In this document: in pieces, positions 48,101 through 58,444 of the stretch | Layout of the letters: each line of letters opens with the position of its first letter | Position numbering within the stretch: the first letter of the stretch is position 1 | Assembly: GCF_000226095.1 (NCBI RefSeq) | Contig: NC_016478.1 | Span: forward strand, 1,974,001-2,038,000 | Source of the DNA: Thermothelomyces thermophilus ATCC 42464 | Lineage: Eukaryota; Ascomycota; Sordariomycetes; Sordariales; Chaetomiaceae | Reading direction: 5' to 3' | Length of the DNA: 64,000 bases | Position numbers and translations under genes: made by a program | Notes under the pieces: generated by a model | The model's database searches: none | Told to the model about the DNA's origin: nothing | The model's input: the letters and a program-made list of their open reading frames with translations, nothing else

Positions 48101-51100
48101 CCGCCGAAGTAGCCTGACCGGCATCTTCCGGCTTGCTTTCCTCGGTAGCGGTTGGAGCGGAAGGCGATGCAACCACCTCTACACCATCCTGAGTGAACGA
48201 TCGGTTCCCAAGCCAGTGGCTCGGCACAAGGGCGGCAATTGCCATGTCCTCTGTCGCGGCGTCACGAAGGAGGCTTCCCAAACGGTTGATGAGGGAGATG
48301 AAGTAGTCGAAAACATTGACCGCTGGCATCGAGACCGTTGCCTGCCTAGAGGAATACGGGAAGCTCTGATACAGAGTCTTGAGAAGAGTTTGCAACCTGA
48401 CCAAAGCCTTCACAACGCGGGTGCCGCCAGCCACTTTGCGGACCAAACCTTGATCCCATTCGGCCTGATCGTTCTGGACTGATAGATTAGGAACAACAAA
48501 GGGAGCGAAGAAGGGCTGTGCGCCCTTCTTGCTCACGAGCGGTTCCAGATCATCGATGGCGGCGTGGGCCCGGTTGAGTAAAGATGGAAGACCTAGAATT
48601 GGGCTTGCCTCGATCACCGTTGCAAGCGCGTGGGCGAGTGAGCGCGACGCGCTGGTGCTTTCGAAATCTCCGGGCAGGCTAGGAACCTCCGACAGCTGCA
48701 AAAGCAGCTCAATACCGCCATCGCGGATGAAACTTGATTTGAGGCTGGAATTGTGAAAGATGGCGTTCAGGAATGACGAGACTGCCCCGATGTAAGGTGT
48801 TATCTCGTGAAACGGGCCGGAAGGTTTTTGGTCCTCAGCAGCGGAGTTTCCATGGGAGGTATGAGACTGCGCAGCCGTGGAGCTTGCGTCGACCATCTCG
48901 ACATCAGCATCTTCTGGAGCGGCCTTCTCCTTCCCTTTGGCCGTACTGGGCGCTGCTTCCAAGCTTGCCAGCAAGGATTCGTCTGCGGTAATGGCCTTTC
49001 CGTTTGCGTCAAGAACCGAAAGCTTCGCACCCCACCCTGCGCTGATGGACTTCGTCTTCGCAAGGTGCAAGACTCGGGCCACCATGTCAAGGATGGCATT
49101 GGAGATGGCAGGCCGCAGTGCCGGGTGATGGCGAGCAAGTTCATCAAAACTTCCGCCGACCACGTTGGCCAAATCTGATTCCGACAGAACCTGGACATGG
49201 TTCGGGCTCTCGAAAATCTCCAGGTAAATCTCGATCGCGTGGGACGAGTCGACCATCTTCAAACCGAGGTTGTTCAGCGAGATGGAGTTCAAGATCGAGG
49301 GTATGATGCTGATGGCATCGGTCGACGCAAGAACGCCAGGCGCAAGACGCTCTCGAGGCGCTTCGAGCATTTCCTGAGTCGGAGGATGCGGCCGCTCATC
49401 GCTCTCCAGGTTGACCGACTCGTTAGTGAAAGCAGGCGAGTCGCGCCCCTCACCCTCTTGCTCGGGATTAGGTGTTTCTGAAGGCTTCGGCAAAGTGACA
49501 GGCCTGCCAGTTAGGGTCTCGAGAAAGCTTTGAATCAAACCCGATTCCGATATGGCGGCGAAGCTAGTTGGATCGTTGTTGATGAAATCGCTCAACAAGC
49601 CCGCCGCGTTGGTCCAGACTAAGGAACCAAAAACATGCATGTTTTCAGTAATGGTGCGAAGGCTGCCCAGCAGAGCTGAGTTGTCCACCAGGTTCCTCAG
49701 CAGCCGGTCGATGTTGGTACCAAAAGAGAAGGCATTGGTCATGATGTGATGGATGAACTTGAGCAGCCACTTGAGCGCTTGCTGGTGGTAGAATGGAATC
49801 TCATAGTCCACCGTATGCGAGTGAAACTCTGGCTTCATCCCCTGTCCCGCCGCAACCTCCTCCTTTGATCGAGCGACCGTGTCGATGATGAGGTTCGAGA
49901 TGGCATCTAGACCTCCGGCATTGCTGAAGACGGTGAACGCGCCGTTGAATCCGTAGATGATTGTATCCAGGAATGCGAGCACCATACTGTAGTTCCGGGT
50001 CGCTGTCCTGGATCGAATGTTGAGTATCTCGACCATGATCTCAAGAAGTCCGGCCGATGACATCTCTTGACCTATTCGAGAGGCCATGGCCATCTGAAGA
50101 GTCAGGGCAAAGAGACTCGCGCGCCAATGGTCGGCATCGGTCACCTTCCCGTCATCCGCCTCGGCAGAGTCGTCTTTCATGCTAGCCACGGCTTTCCTGA
50201 TGACGTATAGAAGGACACCGTGATTGACATTGGCATTCAGAGCTGCGACCACCTCAGGGTACTTTGTTGGCATGACCGTAATGGACTCCAAAGCTGCTAG
50301 CGCAATGGCCTGCAGCTTTAAAGGCGTATCGGGGGTCCCATCGGCCGAGGGATGGATCAACTCGGCGAGTTGGTATACCAGCTGGTACCTACGCGGCTCA
50401 TCATTGTCCTGCTTCAAGACCTTCTCGACAAACGTCGCTTCGGGGTGAATGTACGCTAGGTTGGTGATCGCCAGAAGACGGACGGCCAAGGCCAACTGCC
50501 GATCCTCTGATGACCCCAACAGCGCCTTGCATATCCTCAGCCGGTTTAAAAACTCGTATCGCGAAGCTTTGGGCATGTCGGAGGGACAGAGCTTGAGGAG
50601 TTCATAAATAGAAGTCGACTGCACCTTCACTTGGCGCAACTCGAAGAACCTGGGCCCAGAAACAGGATGGTCATCGCCACTCACTCTGTGGCTCCGACTC
50701 AATGGACTATCTTCAGCGCCATGAGTCTTACTCGAGCGCGGCGTCTGAGAAAGGCCCGTGGAGCCACGCCGCAGAGGAGTAGGTGTTGTAGGTATTGAGG
50801 TCGAGCCGGCCTCGGCAGGTTGGGCTTCTGACGCAGTAGATCCTGAGGTTTCGGTCTTTGGGTAGTAGGTTATCTTGACATCCCCCCAACCAGCCCATCG
50901 CGCATCGTCCGCTGGGCCGGGAGCAATGATCGCTGAAAGATCATTTGCATACACCGAGGCCGCATTCCGATGGCTAGGGCCGGACGCCTTCTCCTTGCTC
51001 TTACTTGCCGAGCCCGGCGTCGTCGGCGGAAGATCAGAAAACCGGGGACCCGGCGAGAGTGGAGTTTTCACGAAAGGCTGTGCAAGATATTGCACCCGCT

Positions 51101-51776
51101 CGAGATCGATGTTATAATGGTTCGCGAGCAGGGCGCTGCTCACTTGCCGATTGGGGGTACCCACACGCTTGATCGAAGCCTGGTAGCGCTGCGCAAGTTC
51201 GAGACCAACCTCGAGAGTGTGATAGATGACGCTCAAGTCGGTTGAGTTGAGGAGATCGTTCAGATGAGGACTGCTGGCGTATATGCTCCGGTTACCGCAA
51301 TGTTGCAGGAGAACTCTGGTAAAGGTGAGAATGGAGACAATCAGCTGACGGTCTCCGTCCTCCTTGTAACCTAACTGGACCAGTCGCTCCTTGCTGAACG
51401 GCTGCTCGTCGGCGTACTCCACCGGCGCGCCTTGATTCAGGAGCAGATCGCACCCGAAGTCTCTCATCTGAAAACCATCCTGCAGCTTGTATGTCGCACA
51501 AAAGGCCTCGAGGATGCTGTCGAACCGGTTCAGGAGTGGGATCCAGTGATACAGGTCGCCGCGCGGAAATGGCCATCTGGTCGGGAACTCGTCAAGTTTT
51601 TTGGGAATGAGCGGCAACGGAGTAGACGCCGCGGCGAGAACGTAGTCCTTAACCCAGGGAGACTGAGAGGGTGGGTTAGCAACATTAACAGCCGGCATAA
51701 TGAGAAGCAAGTCCGAGTTGGAACATACGAGGTTCTCCCGGTGTTTGGACTGCATGGTTTTCGTAATTTTGCCCAT
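39164..51776 (-). CDS. TOM1: Giant HECT E3 ubiquitin ligase, Tom1/HUWE1 family
   Basis: Six exons (51729-51776, 44531-51662, 43763-44473, 39719-43708, 39314-39658, 39164-39258) give 4106 aa. It passes ubiquitin from an E2 to substrates; yeast Tom1 acts in mRNA export, histone turnover and quality control of unassembled ribosomal proteins. The start [16 protein letters not shown] is joined across a 66-nt intron to [14 protein letters not shown]. Armadillo-like N-terminal domains (DUF908/DUF913 type) occupy roughly residues 60-1100, with [20 protein letters not shown] near the start. A UBA-like segment ([20 protein letters not shown]) lies near 1495-1525. A very acidic region coded by exon 3 covers about 2394-2630. 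A Glu/Arg-rich helix lies near 2860-2960 and a DUF4414-like block ([20 protein letters not shown]) near 3130. The HECT domain runs from about 3740 to the end; its catalytic cysteine is C4073 in SSHTCFNQLDLP, and the tail is [10 protein letters not shown]. Tail, length and domain order match the family. A 42-nt stretch in the acidic region may be an extra intron. Confidence 0.96.
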
Positions 51777-53660
51777 CTTGACGAAGCGGCTGAGCCGCGA
51801 GGGCTGAAGAAACTAGACACTCCCCCTCCACTACCGCACGTCCAAATAACGGATGTGGACCTTTCTCGAGAGCGAGAGCGATACGGGTAATGGTAGTGGG
51901 CAGACTAGACGTATCGCGCTTGATGAAGAGGAAGGTCAGCCGTCGACGAAAGCCCGATGGCAACGTCGCTGTTTTCCGTCCTCGGTGAAGATGCCCGCAA
52001 TTCGGCGTTGGCCAGATGGAAATCGGCAGTGCTGCGGCGAAGCTCCCCGAAACCCAAAGACAGCTTGAAGACGAGTGCAGGTCGCCTCAAGATGTCTTGG
52101 AAAAAGACGCGGAGCTAGATGTCGATGCGTTGGTCAAATCTGTTGATACCTCTGACCTTTGGCGATGTCGCCGTGAAAGCCGCGTCAAGTAGTTGCAGGG
52201 CAGCGATACACTAAGTCTGAGGTCTTGGTTTGTAGATGAGGAACTCGGCAAGCGAAGGAAGGTAAATTAGAGGCAATATGACGGCAACAGCTGGTCAGGT
52301 ACAGGCAAGCACCGCCAAAAAAAGTCCCGCCACGGCAATCGCCGCCTTGGGCTCCCCCGATGTGGGGCAGGAGCTCACACTTGGTTTCTATCGCAGCAGC
52401 AGCACCAACAACAATTTCGTGGAAAGCAACCTGACTAACCTACGAAGTGTATCGTACACACAGCGCAGAATTTGCTAGAGACAGAACAAAATTGCATAGT
52501 ATTATTACTTTACCTTTGAAACACCAAGAAGCTCCCACGAGTTGTCACCAAACAGTCGCAGCCTCCCATTCTCCCGTCATCTTAGGACCCCACTTCGGCG
52601 AAAGAGGGGTCCTGTGTCCCAAAAGCTAGACTTGCACCCAACAAGGCCAGCTACCTATCCTGTGGGAAGTAGTGCGCGTTGCAGCACCGTCTTCAGAAAG
52701 ATAATTACAGCATGTTTACCAGAAGTAGAACCGTTAGAATCCAAGGTCCGAGCCAGGGTTGTGCGTGGAACGGCCAACCAACATTGTTCGCAACAGGTAC
52801 CGACATCGTACCTAGGTACCTAGCTAGCTACAAGTATGTACATACATTTTTCATCGAACCTTCCATGTGGTACTGCATGTACTGCGTGATGTATGTACAT
52901 GGATGTACATGTGAGGTACCTCAGGTAGCGCCCATGCAAAGAGGGGCATTGTCGTACCCATCTTTCTAGGTACTGTATCCGTACTGCGTCGCCTCCAAAC
53001 CGCCGTGGCTGCGTTTGCAGGTTTCTAGGTTGACAAAGTCGCGGACAATGCCCGCATCAAATTTGGAGACGGACGTCTCGTTTCCCACGAGGTATATTGG
53101 TTTCCTCCGGGCCATGGGAAGTAACAGTCGTCGTACTGCTGTTCTAGCATTGACATCTGGTGCGGGGTGCAAGCTAGAACTGACTGAAGCTGTAACACTT
53201 ACGATGCAACCCCGGTCACGTCTTCCCATTCACAGTTGAGGGCATTCAGTATTCTAGATCTAGCTCGCCAAGACTTCTTTTTCTGGGTAGCTTACACTAC
53301 AGGTTGAAGGACTGACGCCGCGTTCCCAGCAGACAGCTAGCAACCAACAACCTGAAACGCAAACGGACGAGAAGGATTCGGGCCCCAAAGCGTAGTCAAA
53401 TTGGTATCATTGCGCAAAGTATCTATGAATCACACGTCGCCACTGGAGCCGGTCCTTGATTCAGTGAGGGTGTTTCATAGCTCTCTGCACTGCTTGGCTC
53501 AAATTGGCTTAGGCGCCTAATCTGCTCATCGCAAAGACTCATTGTCGAGATTCGCGAAAGGTTGTTACGCCATATACACGCCCCAGATGAGCCAGCAAAG
53601 AAAGCACGCCGTGACCGTTTTCCCAAAGCAATCCGAGACCCATTACCAAACGCCCCAATT
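51777..53660. other. Intergenic region: Tom1 promoter and eS6 3' flank
   Basis: About 1.9 kb. The Tom1 leader lies at the left; no ATG occurs on the minus strand for at least 80 nt upstream of its start. The 52.80-52.93 kb part holds a cluster of perfect palindromes built on GTAC (CTAGGTACCTAG 52812-52823, GTATGTACATAC 52834-52845, GAGGTACCTC 52913-52922). No gene recognised. Confidence 0.5.
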
Positions 53661-54797
53661 TTACTTGCGCATCGAGCTGGCTCTCCGCTTGCGGAGATCG
53701 GCCTTCTGAGCCTTGGCCTCAGCGACACGCTTGGCCAGGATCTGAGCGTACTCGTTCTGCAAGATCTATTAGCGGTGCCCGACAGGGTTCAATTCTAGCA
53801 GTGGCTACGTACCGCCTCATCCTTGACCTTCTCGGCCTGACGGCGCTTGAGCGCAATGCGGTGACGCTTGTGCTGCAGGCGCTGGGGAGTGACCAGACGC
53901 TGGATGCGAGGAGCCTTGGTGTAAGGCTTCTTGCCCTCGCCCTTGGGCTGAACCTCGCGCCGAATGACGTACTTACGGACCTATCGTTCCGAGTATATTG
54001 TATTAGCCTCCGAGATTGTTGCACTCAGACTCTACCCGAACTGCGCGATAGGAACCGCCGCAGCTCTAGGGCAGGCGATGACGGAATATAAGTGGCATGA
54101 AGCACATACATCGTCATCCTTGCTGAGGCCGAAGAAGCGGCGGATCTTGGTGGCACGCTTGGGTCCAAGGCGCTTCGGGTGGACGGTGTCGGTCAGGCCA
54201 GGAATGTCCTGCTCGCCCTGCTTGACGATGGCAAGGGCCAGGACAGAGAGATCAGGGCCGACGATGCAGCCGCGAACGGACTTGCGCTTGCGCTCACCGG
54301 TGCGGCGCGGGCGGTAGCAGGAGTGGCCCTCGGAGAGGAGGAGGCGGACACGGTTGGGAGCAATGACACCCTGCTTCATCGGGAAACCCTGCTTGTCGTT
54401 GCCGCCGGTAATGCGGAGAATGTAGCCCTTCCACTCATCGCCGAGCGGGTCGGCCGGGACCTCAGCGCCCATCTAATCGGGGTCAGTATCGTCGTGCGAA
54501 TTCGGTGCGGATCAATCAGACATACGCGCTTCCTGTGAGATCATGGTTAGATTCGTCGGCAGAAGTTTGAGAACCAAATTCAACATGCAACATACTCGTA
54601 GAAGTGCCTCAACTTCCGCTCATCTTCCACCTCAATCAGCTTCTGCGAACCGTTCGCAGGGTACGAAATGTTCAGCTATGGGAGTCGTTCTGTCAGCATC
54701 ATCGCCCGTCCGATAATCGCGGAAAACGGTAGCAGTAAGATCATCCAGGCATGCAGTCTATCGAATCATGCGCAGCAACGGATTTCCTCACCTTCAT
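53661..54797 (-). CDS. RPS6: 40S ribosomal protein eS6
   Basis: Six exons on the minus strand (54792-54797, 54596-54675, 54526-54532, 54110-54472, 53813-53980, 53661-53756) give 239 aa. eS6 is a small-subunit protein and the classic TOR/S6-kinase target. Diagnostic sequence includes [71 protein letters not shown] and [19 protein letters not shown]. The C-terminus RRASSMRK keeps the RRxSS phosphorylation motif; the tail is short, as in fungi. Exon 1 codes only for Met-Lys (6 nt) and exon 3 is a 7-nt microexon (GAAGCGC) that supplies the end of E plus KR in FYEKRMG. Each has canonical flanks (GTGAGG, GTATGT; ATAG, CACAG, TTAG), and only this arrangement restores the conserved protein. It is divergent from dph1, with 555 bp between the start codons. 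Confidence 0.95.
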
Positions 54798-55352
54798 GTT
54801 GGCGGTGGTTGCTGAACGGCCGTCGTTGATGATACGGACAGAGAGACTGGAGAAATCGAAGGAAGGTTTTGTGTGCAGCGCTGGACCAGGAAAAATCTTA
54901 GGGCACAATGTCTGCACGACGTGATTGGCTTACTCTCTTGCTTCAAGACCCACCAGTTTCTCCAACCTCGCTTGTGGATCTAGAAATTGATGCCAAGCTT
55001 CCGCCGATAAGGACCGCACTTTCGATAAGCCCGAGGGGTCGATGGAGGGGCATCGAGAGTTTGCATCTTGCAAGATTGAATGAGACGGTCTGAAAGACAT
55101 TTAGAAAGCAACCTACTGGCAAGGCTTCTGGCGCCCTTGCGTTACGAACGCTGATTATACCGCATACCCTCTATATTGCTCACATTCAACTCCAAACCTC
55201 GAGGCATCGCCTCTTCCCGGCCGGGCCTCTCCTAACCCCTTCCCATCCGACATTAACCAGGGTCGAACTTACTGTTGGATTCAGGAGCGTCTGCCGGGTA
55301 GATGATAACCGAGCAGCAAAAGGGGCCTTTGCATGTCTGATTTGCAGCGAGA
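54798..55352. promoter_or_regulatory. Shared divergent promoter region (eS6 / dph1)
   Basis: A 555-bp interval lies between two head-to-head start codons. It must supply a strong ribosomal-protein promoter in one direction and the dph1 promoter in the other. No individual element is assigned. Confidence 0.55.
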
Positions 55353-56743
55353 ATGGAAGACGACCGAGTGCTAGTTGACGTCGGCATTGCTGCCGAGATC
55401 GAGGAAAAGCAGGCCCACGAAAATGCAACCAAGCAACCCAAGAAGCGCTTCGTTGGCAGACGGGCTGCTGTTGAAGCTGCGAAGGCCGGTTCGGGACCTA
55501 CATCTATCGAAGACAGCGGGGCCATTCAAGGTATTGAAACCCGCCCTCCCGGCGGTGACAGGCCGTAAACTGATGCACTGCCGCAGTTGCCCAGCCAAGA
55601 AGGGCGTCGAGGCTGGTCAATCAAGTACCTCCCGAGATACTGAATGATGAAGCTTTGAAGGCGGCAATAGCCCTCCTCCCGGCAAATTATTCCTTCGAGA
55701 TACCCAAGACGATTCACCGCATTCGCTCACTAGGTGCCAAGAGGGTGGCCCTTCAGATGCCTGAAGGGCTCCTCATGTTTGCCACCACCATCTCCGACAT
55801 CCTCACAGAGTTCTGTCCCGGGATCGAGACACTGATTATGGGAGATGTCACATACGGAGCGTGCTGTATTGACGACTACACGGCTCGAGCAATGGGTTGC
55901 GACTTGCTGGTGCACTACGCCCACAGCTGTCTGATTCCGGTGGATGTCACCAAAATCAAGACGCTGTACGTGTTTGTCGACATTAGCATCGATACGTCGC
56001 ATCTACTCGCCACCATAGAGCGAAATTTCTCTCCCGGAAAGACGATCGCACTCGTTGGAACGATCCAGTTCAACGCCACGATCCACGGGGTGCGGTCAAC
56101 ACTGGAAAAGGCCGGGTTTAAGATCATTGTGCCACAAATAGCGCCGCTGTCCAAGGGCGAGATTCTCGGCTGCACCTCGCCAAACCTTTCCACATGCACT
56201 GACAGCCCCGTGGATCTGATTCTGTACTTGGGCGATGGCCGCTTCCACCTGGAGAGCATCATGATTCATAACCCGGACATACCGGCCTATCGTTACGACC
56301 CGTACTCGCGCAAGCTAACGCACGAGACGTACGGGCACGAGGAGATGCAGGATATTCGTCGGGATGCCATACGCACGGCAAAGAAGGCCAAGAAATGGGG
56401 GCTCATCCTCGGCTCGTTGGGACGGCAGGGGAATCCCCATACGATGGCCCTGATCGAAAACAAGCTGAAGCAAATGGGTATACCCTTTGTCAACCTTCTC
56501 CTGAGCGAGATCTTTCCGGGCAAGCTGGCGATGATGAGCGACGTCGAGTGCTGGGTGCAGGTCGCGTGTCCGCGGCTGAGCATCGACTGGGGGTATGCGT
56601 TCCCGCGGCCGCTGCTGACGCCGTACGAGGCGCTGGTGGCACTGGAGGAGAGGGAGGATTGGGGCAAAGGGCCATACCCAATGGATTACTATGGCAAGGA
56701 GGGCCTCGGGAGGACGAAGCCAGTGGCGATAGGGACCAGCTAG
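55353..56743 (+). CDS. DPH1: Diphthamide synthase subunit Dph1
   Basis: Two exons (55353-55530, 55587-56743) give 444 aa. Dph1-Dph2 is a radical enzyme that transfers the 3-amino-3-carboxypropyl group of SAM to a histidine of elongation factor 2, the first step of diphthamide synthesis in the cytosol. The 56-nt intron has a GTATTG donor and a CCGCAG acceptor; phase and the sequence [20 protein letters not shown] confirm the join. The core starts near [20 protein letters not shown]. Likely cluster-binding cysteines are C152 (or C153) in YGACC, C255 in GEILGC and C387 (or C381) in [11 protein letters not shown]; the spacing agrees with archaeal Dph2. Other family motifs are [16 protein letters not shown] and GSLGRQGN. 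The C-terminal [16 protein letters not shown] is also typical. The ATG at 55353 opens the only frame that reaches the splice site in phase. Confidence 0.95.
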
Positions 56744-57003
56744 AAATGCCAAACCTAGCCACTCGCCCCAGCATAGTAGATTTGCGAAGGCCGGTTACTT
56801 CTTGTACAACAAAATGCCAAAGGCATCCATCCCCACCCCCACCCCCACCCCCCGGGGCTATTATTCCCAGGCCTCCAAACCCTCTCCAGGAGCCGCAGCC
56901 CAGTCGCCCTCCTGGCCTTGCCCTGAGCGTAACCCCGCGACCGCAGCCCATCTGCCACCGAACGGGGTTGCCCATCCTCTCTCCCCACCCCTTTCGCCGG
57001 GCT
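56744..57003. other. Short convergent intergenic region (dph1 / ctf8)
   Basis: Only 260 bp separate the two stop codons, so the 3' UTRs probably overlap as antisense. A CCCCA repeat near 56830-56855 is the only notable feature. Confidence 0.6.
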
Positions 57004-57543
57004 TCAGGAAGCGGCTCCGCTACCCACCGGCTCCGGCCTCGAAGAAAACACGATCTTCCACTTGACGATATCCACCACTTCCAACTCCTCCGTCCCCGCC
57101 TCCGTCTCCGCCCGACGACCTGCACCCTCCCCCTCGTCGGGGCCGGGCCCTCCCGTTCCGAGCCCGCTCCTCCCTCCCCGCCGCTTCCTCAAGACGGCCA
57201 CAGCCCTGGGCAGCTTCTTCACCTGCCCCTGCAGCCGCTGGTGCTCCCCGACGTACATCCAGACCCTATTGGTCCACGCCGTGCTGTCGGCGCTCCCGTC
57301 GTAGTCGGGGAAGTGAAGCCTGCCGATGGGGATGGCGGGCGTCGTCGCCGAGGCCGGGTCCTGGGCAGTCTCTGGCGGTAATGGGGGCAGGTTGATGGTG
57401 CCTTGCAGCTCGAGAAGGGCGAGGCCGGAGGGGGTTTGAAGGAGGGGCGGAAGAGGGCTTTGTGGTGATGGTCTGTTTTGGAAGGGGCCAGAGGGGTTGT
57501 GCGGGCGGGGATGGAGGGGGATTGCCTTTGTAGGCGTTGACAT
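57004..57543 (-). CDS. CTF8: Ctf8, subunit of the alternative clamp loader (Ctf18-RFC)
   Basis: A single exon of 179 aa with an ATG at 57543. Ctf8 joins Dcc1 and Ctf18 to form the Ctf18-RFC complex, which handles PCNA at forks and supports sister-chromatid cohesion. Visible family blocks are LALLELQGTINLP (about 41-53), IPIGRLHFPDYDG, the WTNRVWMYVGEHQRLQGQVK segment, a KKLPRAVAVLRKR strand and the C-terminal EVVDIVKWKIVFSSRPEPVG. The N-terminal 38 residues are Pro-rich and the loop between KKLPRAVAVLRKR and EVVDIVKW is Gly/Glu-rich, both probably disordered. Its length suits fungal Ctf8. It converges on dph1. A long poly(A)-(GA) tract lies directly upstream of its start codon on the coding strand. 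ctf4, from the same pathway, is 48 kb away. Confidence 0.88.
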   Translation of the reverse strand: MSTPTKAIPLHPRPHNPSGPFQNRPSPQSPLPPLLQTPSGLALLELQGTINLPPLPPETAQDPASATTPAIPIGRLHFPDYDGSADSTAWTNRVWMYVGEHQRLQGQVKKLPRAVAVLRKRRGGRSGLGTGGPGPDEGEGAGRRAETEAGTEELEVVDIVKWKIVFSSRPEPVGSGAAS

Positions 57544-57545
57544 TG

Positions 57546-57551
<6 letters not shown>

Positions 57552-57618
<67 letters not shown>
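57552..57618. repeat. (TC)17 followed by T33, just upstream of ctf8
   Basis: On the ctf8 coding strand this reads A33 then (GA)17 and ends about 9 nt before the ATG at 57543, so it probably lies in the 5' UTR or core promoter. Purine tracts of this kind exclude nucleosomes, and A-tracts in leaders can bind poly(A)-binding protein; either role is inference. Confidence 0.8.
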
Positions 57619-57621
<3 letters not shown>

Positions 57622-58444
57622 TGTTTTCTTCTTGTGGTAAGGATCGTGATGTTATTTTCGGTGGCAGCTTTGACAGCCGAGAGCCGAGAGATATTAGGAC
57701 TATGGGCCTTGCAAGAGCCAAGCGCCGACTGTTTGAAAAGGTCGACTCTTTGCTGTGGTCGACTTCGAACTCGCAACTCGGCTGTCAGCTCGGTTGGCAG
57801 ATGATGCTGCTTTGCGGATCTCGAGAAGCCAGTGGCTCTGTGATTCTCGAAGAACTTTGTTACAACGGGTGATTACGGGGCTGGTGTCGGAAAGCGCAGG
57901 CGTCTCCTAGCTGCAAGCGGAAAAGGGCCCGCTGCTGCTGAGGGGCCCCACTTCTCTCCTCGTACTATGTAATCCGTACTGTGTGTGTACAGGACATAAT
58001 GGGTTCGATATCTGGCTTACGGATACTTGCTGGTTTGTGGCCAGCTCCTCTCCTTTAAAGGTGCCTTGGACTTTACTGCCGGCCACCCCTATACATTGAC
58101 AAGTTTCTGTGCCCTCATTATCTTGACGTTACACACATATCGCGTGGTTCGACGGGACCTCCACCAAGTCCCTACCACTCCAAGAAACATTGTAATCACT
58201 CGTGCCAGATCGTGTCGAAAGCAAAGGGCCTCATAACGTCGTATTACCCAGAACAAATACACATTACTTATGTAAGAAGAAGAGAGAAAAAAATAAAAAG
58301 AAAAATGCAGTATATGCCCCAGGCCACCGGACCAGGTACTCAAGGGTGTCTGATGAGACCGTTCTTCCGAAAAAGGAGAACGCCAGAGCCCATTGCCTAA
58401 CCTAACACCGCAACTCCACAGGATGGACGACTTTGGGCTCCGCA
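57619..58444. other. Intergenic region: ctf8 promoter and aldose epimerase 3' flank
   Basis: About 0.8 kb with no recognisable gene. An A-rich patch lies near 58285-58310. Confidence 0.5.
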
